Positions 6,922-14,590 of a DNA stretch of 25,892 nucleotides are shown here, piece after piece. The notes beneath the pieces were generated by a model that had not been told where the DNA came from, made no database searches, and saw nothing but the letters and a program-made list of their open reading frames with translations. How positions within the stretch are numbered: position 1 is the stretch's first letter; every line of letters starts with the position of its first letter. The position numbers were made by a program, and so were the translations under genes. The DNA is from Actinomycetes bacterium (GTDB taxonomy: Bacteria > Actinomycetota > CADDZG01 > JAHWKV01), in NCBI GenBank assembly GCA_029263035.1, contig JAJCYF010000187.1:1-25892 (forward strand), in the 5' to 3' direction.

Positions 6922-7242
6922 CTAAAGGCCGCCTTTCAGCATGAATGGGACAGCCGGCAAGAAGCTTACGACCCCTAAGAACATCCCGATCATTGCAAAG
7001 ATTCTCGTCGTCTGGGTTCTCGTCGTGTCGGGCTGAGTCTTGTGACTTCGAAGAAACCACAGCCCGAGGCCAATGGCAGCAAGCCCAACAGTTCCACGTA
7101 GGACAAGAAGCCAATTGAAACACCGAAAAATACAACCGGTCGCCGCGAGCAGAAGTGGGACAAGGAATGAAACGAGTCCGGCACCCAGCGAAAGGTGCGC
7201 AATGAGACTCTGATTATTTTCCCTCCCGGCAGCGGGCATCAT
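6922..7242 (-). CDS. Small integral membrane protein of a predicted gene cassette
   Basis: Encodes 106 residues with three predicted transmembrane segments: about 13-38 (LIAHLSLGAGLVSFLVPLLL), 43-64 (NWLLVLRGTVGLAAIGLGLW) and 83-103 (IFAMIGMFLGVVSFLPAVPF). A polar Thr/Arg-rich loop (SHKTQPDTTRTQTTR) joins the last two. The family is unknown to me; it loosely resembles DUF4190-like small membrane proteins. Two adjacent ATG codons form the start, behind AGAGGTAGGA. Base composition is clearly lower in GC than the core genes. An attC site lies 35 bases after the stop codon, so gene plus attC has the form of an integron cassette. Confidence 0.65.
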   Translation of the reverse strand: MMPAAGRENNQSLIAHLSLGAGLVSFLVPLLLAATGCIFRCFNWLLVLRGTVGLAAIGLGLWFLRSHKTQPDTTRTQTTRIFAMIGMFLGVVSFLPAVPFMLKGGL

Positions 7243-7282
7243 GCTGGTCCTACCTCTTCGGCATGACTGATATTTCGCGGCG

Positions 7283-7343
7283 TCTCGATAACAAACCGGC
7301 TCTCGATAACCAGGCCACTGGAGCAGGCCTTCGGCTCGTTATC
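7283..7343. repeat. Direct repeat and inverted GATAAC/GTTATC; possible decayed recombination site
   Basis: TCTCGATAAC occurs at 7283-7292 and again at 7301-7310, and GTTATC at 7338-7343 is the inverse of GATAAC. Inner complementarity is weak (GGCC/GGCC). It lies just upstream of the cassette membrane protein gene, where a cassette junction would be expected. The support is insufficient to call it an attC. Confidence 0.25.
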
Positions 7344-7454
7344 CCGCACGACACCGAAAACTCCTGTGGCCGGACGACTTCGGTGAGCGTTCATTCATAT
7401 AAGTGTAGCCAGCCGGGAGGCCGACGCTACCAACATCTCCCAAACCTACAACCC

Positions 7455-8939
7455 TTAGATCCAGCCGCATTTCAGGTCCCCGCAGTCGAAGTGCGGGATC
7501 CACATCAGCTTTTGCCACAGGTCGTAGTCCAGGTCTATTGCCGTCAGGATCGGGAAGAAGATCACAGTCATGATTCCCACCCCGATGATCAGGAACGCAA
7601 GCACCAGCCTTCGCCCTATGCGGCCTCTGGCACGAAGAGCATTCAAGCCGGCAGCCAGCCCGATCATCAGGAACGGAACGGCCGGGGTCATATAAAAGAA
7701 GAACAGCGGACGGGAAACCGCCAGCCAGGGCACGTACTGCGCGGCGAAGGCCGCCAGGATCAATGCCTCCGGCCTCCAGCTTCGAACGCTGCGGACGACC
7801 ACCCAGATCAGGGCCAGCAGGGCGGCATACCAGGTGGCCACGTTGGCCATACCGATGATCTCGCTGGACCGGCCGTACGCCCCCTCGTAGTAGTACGCCA
7901 CCGGGCGCAGGACCAGCGGCCAGGTCCAGGCCTTGGACTGGTAGGGATGGGTGGCGGTTAGCTGCAGGTGATAGTCGGCCACCCGGTCGTGCAGGTCGGC
8001 AAAGTTGAGCGCCAGGCCGGTCGCACCATTCAGGCACTCTCCCTCCACCAGTCCGTAGAAGCCGGCGCTGAAGAAACGCTCCTCGGAGGCGGCCGGCACG
8101 GTGTAGGCGCAGGGCCGTGAACTCTCGTGAAAGAACCACTCGGAATAGGAACCCACGTATACCAGCAGCGGCACCAGGCCGAACGCCACGCCGGTCCACA
8201 CGGCGTCTTTGACCAGAACTCCCCAACCCCGGTCCCGGGCAGGGGGGACATCGCCCGCACTCTCACCCTCGTGCGTGAGCTCTATCCGTGCCCGCTTGCG
8301 TCGAATGCGCCACAGCCCCACGGTCCAACTGAGCCCAAGAAGCGCCGCCGCCGCCATGGCGTAGACCGCCGACCACTTGACCGCAACCGCCAGCCCGAAA
8401 GCGATTCCAGACGCGATGCGAAGCGAGATGCGGCGCGCAGGGGGCGGCCCGTACCCCCCGGACTCCAGATGTCTTTTGACCGACATCACCGCATTGCGAT
8501 CCAAGACGAGGAACAGAAATCCCAGGGCGACGAAGAACGCCAGGAAGATGTCCAGCATCGCGATCCTGCTCTGGACGAACAGCAGGAAATCGGTGGCCAC
8601 CAGCAGTCCTGAGACCAGGGAGATCCAGCGGTTCTTGAACAGTTTGTCGGCCAGCAGGTAGGTCACCAGGACCAGGGCAACCCCGAATACCACCGCGCTG
8701 ATACGCCAGCCGAACGAGTCGTTGCCGAACAGCTTGATGCCGGCGGCGATCAGCCACTTGCCCAACGGCGGGTGGACGTAGCTCTGTTCTGCGGTCCCGG
8801 TAAGCCCGCACTGTTCGGGGAGGTAGCCCAGATACAGGCAGGCGTCCTTGGCGTAGTAGGTCTCGTCGAAGACCAGTTCTTCGGGTTCGGCGAGCCGGAC
8901 CAGCCGGATGACCGCGGCGAACAGCAGGAGCAGAGGCAC
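7455..8939 (-). CDS. pmt: Dolichyl-phosphate-mannose--protein mannosyltransferase family (PMT, GT39)
   Basis: Encodes at least 494 residues with about ten transmembrane helices. It transfers mannose from a polyprenyl phosphate donor to exported proteins at the membrane. The first extracytoplasmic loop holds the conserved FDETYYAKDA with catalytic Asp-Glu, followed by YVHPPLGKWLIA. Other family motifs are SRIAMLDIFLAFF and, later, YHPYQSKAWTWPLVLRP-like text, here THPYQSKAWTWPLVLRP. The C-terminus matches the four-helix PMT domain. It is divergent from the DUF192-rsmI pair, as in other Actinomycetota. GTG at 8939 is the only canonical start. The same frame stays open to 9059 and adds an Arg-rich cytoplasmic segment, so the true start may be upstream. 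Confidence 0.9.
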   Translation of the reverse strand: MPLLLLFAAVIRLVRLAEPEELVFDETYYAKDACLYLGYLPEQCGLTGTAEQSYVHPPLGKWLIAAGIKLFGNDSFGWRISAVVFGVALVLVTYLLADKLFKNRWISLVSGLLVATDFLLFVQSRIAMLDIFLAFFVALGFLFLVLDRNAVMSVKRHLESGGYGPPPARRISLRIASGIAFGLAVAVKWSAVYAMAAAALLGLSWTVGLWRIRRKRARIELTHEGESAGDVPPARDRGWGVLVKDAVWTGVAFGLVPLLVYVGSYSEWFFHESSRPCAYTVPAASEERFFSAGFYGLVEGECLNGATGLALNFADLHDRVADYHLQLTATHPYQSKAWTWPLVLRPVAYYYEGAYGRSSEIIGMANVATWYAALLALIWVVVRSVRSWRPEALILAAFAAQYVPWLAVSRPLFFFYMTPAVPFLMIGLAAGLNALRARGRIGRRLVLAFLIIGVGIMTVIFFPILTAIDLDYDLWQKLMWIPHFDCGDLKCGWI

Positions 8940-9113
8940 GACGAAGCGCTTCTCCCACCATCGACGGCGCCGGCGCGATCTCGGCGCTGCCTCCTCCGGC
9001 GGATGCCCGGATTCTGATGTTGTGGCTGACTCGGTCGATTCGATTCGAATTCTCCTGCCCTAACGGAATTGGGTCAGTATATGGACGCCCGCGCTTGCTT
9101 CACGGAGGAATTC

Positions 9114-9449
9114 TTGTACCTGATAGACCCGGATAACCCGCGGATCTGCGTGGAGGTCTGGCAGCCGATCGGGCTGTTCGGACATGCCCGGGGGCTCCTC
9201 GGCGCCCTGGAGGTGGGCCGCGGGCGGGGATTTATGCTGCGGGCCAAACAGGTGCACACCGTAGGCATGGCCTTTCCCATCGACGTAATCCACATCTCGC
9301 GCAAAGGGGTGGTCCTTCGGGTCAGGACCCAGCAGCCGGGACGTGTGGGTAGGTTTGTGCTTGGTGCAAGATGGGTTCTTGAGATGGACGCGGGGGAGGC
9401 CGATCGCCTGGGAATCCGGGTAGGGGGAAGGCTGGTGCCACAACAGTGA
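9114..9449 (+). CDS. DUF192 family protein
   Basis: Encodes about 111 residues from a TTG at 9114, chosen because GGAGG lies five bases upstream; an ATG at 9081 in the same frame has no ribosome binding site. The DUF192 signature is clear: ICVEVWQPIGLFGHARGLLG, then GFMLRAKQVHTVGMAFPIDV and IHISRKGVVLRV. Members are small, beta-rich and of unknown function, often exported, although no signal peptide is visible here. Its TGA overlaps the rsmI GTG start (GTGA), so the two are co-translated. Confidence 0.8.
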   Translation: MYLIDPDNPRICVEVWQPIGLFGHARGLLGALEVGRGRGFMLRAKQVHTVGMAFPIDVIHISRKGVVLRVRTQQPGRVGRFVLGARWVLEMDAGEADRLGIRVGGRLVPQQ

Positions 9450-10264
9450 CCGGACAACTTTTCGTCTGCGCCACGCCCATCGGGAACCTGGAGGATGTGT
9501 CTTTACGCCTGCTCCGCACGTTGAGAGAGGTCGACCTGATAGCGGCGGAGGACACCCGGCGGACCCGCAAGCTGCTCACAGCCCACGGCATCCGGGCCCA
9601 GATGGTGAGCTACCACCAGGGAAACGAGCACAAACAGACCGCCTATCTCACCCAGAAGATCCGCCAGGGCACCCGGCTGGCCCTGGTAAGCGACGGCGGA
9701 ATGCCCGGAATATCAGACCCGGGCTACCTGCTGGTGCAGGCCTGCATTGCCGAGGGGCTGCCCCTGGAGGTCGTGCCGGGGCCGTCGGCGGTTTTGAGCG
9801 CCCTTGTGCTGTCCGGACTGCCCACCGCCCGGTTTGTATTCGAAGGCTTCCTCCCCAAACCGCAGGGAGAAAAAAGAACCCGGCTGCAGGCGCTGGCGGA
9901 GGAGGGGCGCACCCTGATCTTCTTCGAGGCCCCGGGGCGAGTCGCCCCGACGCTCCACGCCATTCGTGATGTTCTCGGGAATCGCCGGATGGCGCTTGCC
10001 CGGGAGCTGACGAAGGTTCATGAACAGGTGATCCGAGGAACCGTCGATGAGGTACTCGAGGTCCTCGAAGAAGATCTCAAGGGTGAGGTGGTGCTGGTTG
10101 TCGACGGCGCTGCCACAGCTGTGGCAAGCCTGAACGATGCAGTGGAGATGGCCCGTAAGCTCGTCGACGAAGGAATGACCAAGTCGAAGGCGGCTGCCGA
10201 GGCGGCCTCGACCGTGGGCGTACCCCGACGGTCGGTCTACGAAGGCCTGCTGAACCCCACCTGA
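9446..10264 (+). CDS. rsmI: 16S rRNA (cytidine(1402)-2'-O)-methyltransferase
   Basis: Encodes 272 residues. RsmI methylates the ribose of C1402 in the decoding centre using S-adenosylmethionine. Family motifs in order are ATPIGNLEDVSLR, AAEDTRRTRKLL, SYHQGNEHKQ, LVSDGGMPGISDPG (SAM and RNA site, usually SDAGTPG), VVPGPSAVLSAL and FEAPGRV. The C-terminal helix-turn-helix-like part (GMTKSKAAAEAASTVGVPRR) is typical of full-length members. GTG start, overlapping the preceding stop codon. The end of the gene forms one arm of a hairpin shared with the convergent abrB-type gene. Confidence 0.95.
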   Translation: MTGQLFVCATPIGNLEDVSLRLLRTLREVDLIAAEDTRRTRKLLTAHGIRAQMVSYHQGNEHKQTAYLTQKIRQGTRLALVSDGGMPGISDPGYLLVQACIAEGLPLEVVPGPSAVLSALVLSGLPTARFVFEGFLPKPQGEKRTRLQALAEEGRTLIFFEAPGRVAPTLHAIRDVLGNRRMALARELTKVHEQVIRGTVDEVLEVLEEDLKGEVVLVVDGAATAVASLNDAVEMARKLVDEGMTKSKAAAEAASTVGVPRRSVYEGLLNPT

Positions 10265-10282
10265 GGCCGACTCTCAGGTGGG
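10256..10282. terminator. Possible bidirectional hairpin between convergent rsmI and abrB-type genes
   Basis: CCCACCTGAG (10256-10265) pairs perfectly with CTCAGGTGGG (10273-10282) around seven bases; the first arm contains the rsmI stop codon. No T-tract follows on either strand, so intrinsic termination would be weak. A second stem, ACTCCC/GGGAGT with TTAC/GTAA, overlaps the end of the abrB-type gene. Confidence 0.45.
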
Positions 10283-10295
10283 CTCTCAACTCCCG

Positions 10296-10601
10296 TTACG
10301 CTGTAAGGGAGTCCAGTCCAGTGAGACAAGAGGAGCAAACCATCCGTCCGCTATATCCCTTGAGCTCTGAGCGACTGCCACAGAACACGCAGGCATCCTG
10401 GCGCGGAGTAAGAATGATGCGGTCCTCGTCCATAGAAATATCGAGAACGCCACCCTCTTTGAGATCGAGTGACTTTCGAATCTCAGCAGGGATGACGATT
10501 CGACCGAGTACGTCCAACTTGCGGTTCATTCCGGTGTTTTTCATACCATTGGATAGTATCCGCACTTCGGATACCTCACCTCCGGATGCTCGCTTCGCCA
10601 T
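10296..10601 (-). CDS. AbrB/SpoVT-family transition-state-type regulator with zinc-ribbon tail
   Basis: Encodes 101 residues from the ATG at 10601, behind AAAAGGAGA. The AbrB swapped-hairpin DNA-binding domain is at about residues 20-66: MKNTGMNRKLDVLGRIVIPA, then EIRKSLDLKEGGVLDI and DEDRIILTPR. The tail has two CxxC pairs spaced C-X2-C-X14-C-X2-C, a likely zinc knuckle found in several clostridial and other AbrB proteins. It lies antisense between rsmI and metG, the same place as abrB in Bacillus subtilis. Its start is only 97 bases from the preferred metG start, so it may control both promoters. Confidence 0.85.
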   Translation of the reverse strand: MAKRASGGEVSEVRILSNGMKNTGMNRKLDVLGRIVIPAEIRKSLDLKEGGVLDISMDEDRIILTPRQDACVFCGSRSELKGYSGRMVCSSCLTGLDSLTA

Positions 10602-10697
10602 AAGTCTCCTTTTAGAAAGTCCCCGTCCCCAATGACTATAGACATTACCAGTAACACGGATAAAGACGCAGCTATAGACGCTGCCATAGACGGAAAT

Positions 10698-12254
10698 GTG
10701 GCTAACGGGCCGTCCAAGGACACGTTTTACCTCACGACCCCTATCTACTACGTCAACGATGTACCTCACATCGGCCACGCCTACACAACGGTCAACGCCG
10801 ATTTTTTTGCCAGGTTTCATCGGATGGCCGGCGAAAAGGTCTTCTTTTTGACCGGAACCGATGAGCACGGGCAGAAAATCGCCCAGGCTGCCGAGGCAAA
10901 CGGGGTCACCCCCATCGAGTGGGCCGACCGCATCTTTCCCGGGTGGCAGGCGGTCTGGGACCGGCTGGAGATCTCCTACGACGACTTCATTCGCACCACC
11001 GAGGACCGCCACACCAAACCGGTACAGGAGCTGGTGCAGCGGCTGTACGACCAGGGCGACATCTACCTGGCCACCTACACCGGGCCCTACTGCGTGGCCT
11101 GTGAGGCGTTCTACCAGCCGAGCGAGATCATCGACGGCCTATGCCCCATCCACGAGCGGCCGGTGGAGTGGATCGAGGAGGAGAATTACTTCTTCCGCCT
11201 CTCCGCCTACGCCGACCGGCTTATCGAGCTTTACGAGACCCGCCCCGAGTTCGTCCAGCCCGACATCCGGCGCAATGAGGTCATGAGCTTTGTGAAAGGC
11301 GGCCTGCAGGACCTTTCGATCTCCAGGACCTCGTTCTCGTGGGGGGTGCCCATCCCGTGGGACCCCAAGCACGTGATGTATGTATGGATCGACGCCCTTC
11401 AGAACTACACCACCGCAGTCGGCCAGGGCCGGGACGAAGAGCGGTTCAACCGCACCTGGCCGGCCGATCTGCACCTGATCGGCAAGGACATCCTCCGCCA
11501 GCACGCGGTGATCTGGCCGGCGCTGTTGATGGCGGCCGGCCTGGAGCTGCCCCGGGCGGTTTTCGCCCACGGCTTCCTCACCGTCGGCGGCAAAAAAATG
11601 TCCAAGACCAGCCTGACCGGGATCTCACCGCACCTGCTCCTTGACACCTTCGGCGCCGACGGGTACCGGTACCACTTCCTGCGGGAGGGCACGTTCGGAC
11701 AGGATGGGCCGTTTTCGTGGGAGTCGATGACCGCCCGGTACAACGCCGACCTGGCCAACGACCTGGGTAACCTGGTCAGTCGATCCCTGGCAATGACCAC
11801 CAACTATTTCGACGCGATCATCCCCGAACCAACCGGCGCGGGAGAGCTTGAGACCACCCTGCACGAGGTGGCCCGGCGGGCCGGCGAACAGATGGAGGTT
11901 CACGTCCGGGCGCTCAACCCATCGGCTGCCCTGGCCGAGGTGTTCGAGTTCGTGCGGGCGGTCAACCATTACATCGACGACACCACGCCGTGGAAGCTGT
12001 CCAAGGACCCCGCACAGCGGGACCGGCTCGCCACGGTGATCCACACCATCTGCGAGGCCATCCGTCAGATCTCGATTCTCATCTGTCCCGCCATGCCGGC
12101 CGCATCCCGCAGGATCCGGGAGCAGCTCGGAGTCGAGCCCGAGGAGCTGCGGCCCCTCTCCGAGTCCCTGCCGCAAGGGTCCAGCCTGGTGGGAACCAAG
12201 GTCACCAAGGGTGCCTCCATCTTCCCCCGCGTCGAGGTAGAGAAGACCGATTGA
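10698..12254 (+). CDS. metG: Methionyl-tRNA synthetase
   Basis: Encodes 518 residues from the GTG at 10698 (540 from an ATG at 10632). Class I synthetase charging tRNA-Met. HIGH is at residues 24-27 in VNDVPHIGHAYTT, and the second signature reads KMSKT at 300-304 in place of KMSKS. A single zinc knuckle is formed by CVAC at 132-135 and CPIH at 149-152. The anticodon-binding helical domain follows (from about residue 360, ADLANDLGNLVSRSL). I prefer the GTG because the upstream 66 bases use three ATA codons, are AT-rich, and must hold the promoter, as the divergent abrB-type gene starts 30 bases before the ATG. tatD overlaps the stop codon. Confidence 0.93.
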   Translation: MANGPSKDTFYLTTPIYYVNDVPHIGHAYTTVNADFFARFHRMAGEKVFFLTGTDEHGQKIAQAAEANGVTPIEWADRIFPGWQAVWDRLEISYDDFIRTTEDRHTKPVQELVQRLYDQGDIYLATYTGPYCVACEAFYQPSEIIDGLCPIHERPVEWIEEENYFFRLSAYADRLIELYETRPEFVQPDIRRNEVMSFVKGGLQDLSISRTSFSWGVPIPWDPKHVMYVWIDALQNYTTAVGQGRDEERFNRTWPADLHLIGKDILRQHAVIWPALLMAAGLELPRAVFAHGFLTVGGKKMSKTSLTGISPHLLLDTFGADGYRYHFLREGTFGQDGPFSWESMTARYNADLANDLGNLVSRSLAMTTNYFDAIIPEPTGAGELETTLHEVARRAGEQMEVHVRALNPSAALAEVFEFVRAVNHYIDDTTPWKLSKDPAQRDRLATVIHTICEAIRQISILICPAMPAASRRIREQLGVEPEELRPLSESLPQGSSLVGTKVTKGASIFPRVEVEKTD

Positions 12255-13015
12255 TCTGGGTCGACTCGCACTGCCACCTGGACTCGCTGGAGGCGGCCCT
12301 GCCCGATGCCCTGCAGCGGGCCGGCGAAGCCGGGGTGGCCGCGATGGTCACCATCGGCACCGACCTACCCTCCAGCAAAGAAGCGGTGAGGTTGGCGTCT
12401 CTGTACCCTCAGGTTTACGCCACCGTGGGTATCCACCCCCACGATGCCGAGGACTTCGACGACCTGGTGGGGGCCGAGATCGAGCGGCTGGCGGCCGAGC
12501 CTAAGGTGGTGGCCATCGGCGAGGTGGGCCTGGACTTCTACCGCGAGCACTCCGGCCCGGCGGCTCAGCACCGCGCCTTCGCCGCCCAGATCGAACTGGC
12601 GAAGAGGTTGCACCTGCCGATGGTCATGCACATCCGGGAGGCGTTTAGCCAGGTCATCGAGCAGCTGAACCGGGCAGATCCACCCAACACCCTCATATTC
12701 CACTGTTTCTCCGGCGGCGCCCCGGAGGCCCGGACGGCGTTGGAGATGGGCGGATTCGTCTCCTTCGCCGGAAACGTCTCCTACAAAAGCGCCGAGAACC
12801 TGCGGGAGGCTGCTCGCGAAGTCCCCCTGGACCGGCTTCTGGTGGAGACCGACTCTCCCTACCTGTCGCCGGTCCCCCACCGCGGCAAGCCCAACGAGCC
12901 CCGCAACGTCGCCGACGTGGGCGCCGCGGTAGCCGCCGCGTTGGGCCGGCCGGTAGAAGAGATCGCCGAGGCCACCACGGCCAATGCCCGGCGAGCGCTG
13001 GGGCTCACGGTTTAG
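12251..13015 (+). CDS. tatD: TatD-family metal-dependent DNase
   Basis: Encodes 254 residues with a TIM-barrel amidohydrolase fold. Metal ligands and signatures are WVDSHCHLDS at the N-terminus (HxH), AIGEVGLDFYREHS near residue 95 (Glu), MVMHIREAF (His), IFHCFSGG (His) and LLVETDSPYLSP (Asp). The TTG start overlaps the metG stop codon (TTGA), so translation is coupled. The metG-tatD order is widely conserved. The stop codon overlaps the convergent msrB stop by four bases. The protein probably acts as a 3'-5' exonuclease in DNA repair or turnover. Confidence 0.93.
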   Translation: MIWVDSHCHLDSLEAALPDALQRAGEAGVAAMVTIGTDLPSSKEAVRLASLYPQVYATVGIHPHDAEDFDDLVGAEIERLAAEPKVVAIGEVGLDFYREHSGPAAQHRAFAAQIELAKRLHLPMVMHIREAFSQVIEQLNRADPPNTLIFHCFSGGAPEARTALEMGGFVSFAGNVSYKSAENLREAAREVPLDRLLVETDSPYLSPVPHRGKPNEPRNVADVGAAVAAALGRPVEEIAEATTANARRALGLTV

Positions 13016-13413
13016 CTTCCGGCGTTCTCCTGGAAGTCCAGCGAGCAGGAGTTGATGCAGTAGCGCTGCCCGGTTGGGCCCGGGCCGTCGGGGAACACGT
13101 GGCCCAGGTGGGACCCGCATGCGCCGCACAGGACCTCGGTCCGGCGCATGAACATACTGTCGTCCGCCTTGAGCTCAACCCGTCCGTCGGCTACGGGCTC
13201 GGTGAAGCTCGGCCAGCCGCTGCCTGAATCGAACTTTACGTCGGAGCTGAACAGGTCGGCCCCGCAGGCGCCGCACTGGTACATCCCGTCCGCCTTGTTG
13301 TGCACGTAGGCGCCGGTGAACGGCCGCTCGGTGCCCTTCTCCCGCAGCACGTGATACTGCTCGGGTGTGAGTTCGGTCTTCCACTGCTCATCAGTCTTGA
13401 CTACCTTCTCCAC
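13012..13413 (-). CDS. msrB: Peptide-methionine (R)-S-oxide reductase
   Basis: Encodes 133 residues from a GTG at 13413 with AAGGAG upstream. It reduces methionine-R-sulfoxide in proteins. Zinc is held by Cys47, Cys50, Cys96 and Cys99 (two CGACG motifs). The catalytic Cys119 is in RYCINSCSLDF. The site that often carries the resolving Cys (SGCGWPSF) reads SGSGWPSF here, while the usual Ala in NSASL is Cys123. It lies 17 bases after a small membrane protein gene on the same strand. Confidence 0.95.
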   Translation of the reverse strand: MEKVVKTDEQWKTELTPEQYHVLREKGTERPFTGAYVHNKADGMYQCGACGADLFSSDVKFDSGSGWPSFTEPVADGRVELKADDSMFMRRTEVLCGACGSHLGHVFPDGPGPTGQRYCINSCSLDFQENAGS

Positions 13414-13430
13414 TTCGGCCTCTCCTTCAA

Positions 13431-13676
13431 TCAGGAAAACTGGTCGAGGCTGCCCAGCTTGACGTTGGCGTGGCCGTTGCTGTGCACCTCTGCAGTCAGA
13501 ACGCCCACCTCCTCCGAATTGTTCCTGCGCCTGGCCAGGTAGTACTTGAGGGCGACGGCCGCCGCCAGGCCCACCACGAAGCCGGGCATCATGACCTCAG
13601 CCGGCCTTATTGGGTTACGGCGCCGGGTGGCGGATCCGGTGGGAACGAGCCTGAGCTTGGTTCGCCTTCGTCTCAT
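13431..13676 (-). CDS. Small basic single-pass membrane protein, upstream of msrB
   Basis: Encodes 81 residues from the ATG at 13676, with AGGAGG six bases upstream. The N-terminus is very basic (MRRRRTKLRLVPTGSATRRR). A single hydrophobic segment follows (PGFVVGLAAAVALKYYLARR, about residues 31-50), then a polar tail. I recognise no family. It is followed after 17 bases by msrB, so the two are probably co-transcribed. Basic residues on both sides of the helix leave the topology open. Confidence 0.6.
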   Translation of the reverse strand: MRRRRTKLRLVPTGSATRRRNPIRPAEVMMPGFVVGLAAAVALKYYLARRRNNSEEVGVLTAEVHSNGHANVKLGSLDQFS

Positions 13677-13767
13677 GCATTTCCTCCTGTCGGGGCCGGA
13701 GTCTGTTTTCGACCGATAGTAGTTCAACGGGGGCTTGCTGCAACCCGGACATCGCCCGCAGCGGGGA

Positions 13768-13781
13768 TGCGTTCAAACGCA
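13768..13781. promoter_or_regulatory. Palindrome upstream of the small Cys/His protein gene
   Basis: TGCGTT-CA-AACGCA is a perfect 6+2+6 inverted repeat, 54 bases before the start codon and close to the AT-richer stretch TATGGTTTATC, which may hold the -10 region. It is a plausible operator; the regulator is unknown. Confidence 0.4.
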
Positions 13782-13835
13782 GGCGGGCGTATGGTTTATC
13801 GGCGAAGGTGTCTATACCCCGAAGGGAGTTGCGCC

Positions 13836-14135
13836 ATGTTGGACGATCCCGATTTCCTTGCCGCCGCGGCGCGTGCCCAGAAAGAGATCAACGCGGTCCT
13901 GCAGTCCGAGATGTGCCGCCACGGCCAGCGCAAGTTCGACGACAAGGGCAGTCCCAGCCCCTGCCCGGAGTGCGTCAAGGCGGCCGAGGATCGGTCATCC
14001 GGGTTCTGGAACAACGCCAAGTCCTACATGGACGGCGTAAAACCGGTTGAAGAGGTGATGGGCCCGAAGAACACCACGTTCCAGGACACCCCCGGATTCG
14101 CCGAGCCCGAACTGAAGGACAAAGCTTCTTCCTAG
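13836..14135 (+). CDS. Small hydrophilic protein with a possible zinc knuckle
   Basis: Encodes 99 residues from the ATG at 13836, with GGGAG upstream. A helical N-terminus (DFLAAAARAQKEINAVLQSE) is followed by Cys27 and His29 (CRHGQRKF) and then Cys43 and Cys46 (SPCPECV), a spacing that could bind zinc. The remainder is polar and rich in Lys, Glu and Pro. No membrane segment is present and I do not recognise the family. It stands alone between divergent and convergent neighbours and has its own palindromic promoter region. Confidence 0.65.
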   Translation: MLDDPDFLAAAARAQKEINAVLQSEMCRHGQRKFDDKGSPSPCPECVKAAEDRSSGFWNNAKSYMDGVKPVEEVMGPKNTTFQDTPGFAEPELKDKASS

Positions 14136-14197
14136 CGTTTGCAAAACACGCCGGCCCAGACCTCCGATGACCCATCCACGGGCCGGAGGACCACTGG

Positions 14198-14590
14198 TCA
14201 GGCCAGAAGGTATCTGCTCGATGCGCCCATAGCGAGGGCGATCTGATGCTGTCGGGAGTCAAGCGTAACCAGCGCAACTCCGTGCTCCAGGCAGACCTGG
14301 GCGACCAACGCGTCGTGGATGCTGCCGCCCAACTCCAGTTCAACCGCGCGGGCGAACACGGAGGAAACCGCGGTGGAGGTCGTGGGTAGAACGCGCCGGA
14401 AATCGCCCGTCCACGGCTTCAGCATCGATGCCGCCGTCCCCGCCGGTTGGCCGAAGGTGCGCCGCAACTGGGAGAAGGTCTCCGCGAGCACGATCGCGGG
14501 AAGCGCGGCACCGGCCTGCAGGTGGGAACGAGCGATTCCGTGGTGTTCATGATCGGCCACCAACGCTGCCACCAGGGCAGAGGTGTCCAT
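14198..14590 (-). CDS. vapC: VapC-type PIN-domain toxin (ribonuclease)
   Basis: Encodes 130 residues of the PIN fold. The acidic catalytic residues are in place: Asp2 (MDTSAL), Glu37 (IVLAETFSQLRR), Asp93 (GGSIHDALVAQ) and Asp111 (ALVTLDSRQ). PIN toxins cut RNA, often tRNA, using magnesium. The ATG overlaps the upstream vapB stop codon (TGATG), so the two are translationally coupled. It is the last gene of a minus-strand run that includes kgd. The frame is intact. Confidence 0.9.
   Translation of the reverse strand: MDTSALVAALVADHEHHGIARSHLQAGAALPAIVLAETFSQLRRTFGQPAGTAASMLKPWTGDFRRVLPTTSTAVSSVFARAVELELGGSIHDALVAQVCLEHGVALVTLDSRQHQIALAMGASSRYLLA

Noticed and set aside
6781..6978. 65-codon plus-strand frame across the attC site
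   Set aside because: It runs through the attC inverted repeats and the end of the membrane protein gene; its composition is unconvincing.
7263..7961. 232-codon plus-strand frame opposite the mannosyltransferase
   Set aside because: It is Gln/His/Pro-rich shadow text of the transmembrane gene on the other strand.
10602..11012. N-terminal extension of the abrB-type gene to 11012
   Set aside because: It would overlap metG coding sequence antisense; the ATG at 10601 has an excellent ribosome binding site.
14151..14186. CCGGCCC/GGGCCGG hairpin between the small Cys/His gene and vapC
   Set aside because: The 22-base loop and lack of a T-tract make it a weak terminator; alternative pairings compete, so it was not listed as a feature.
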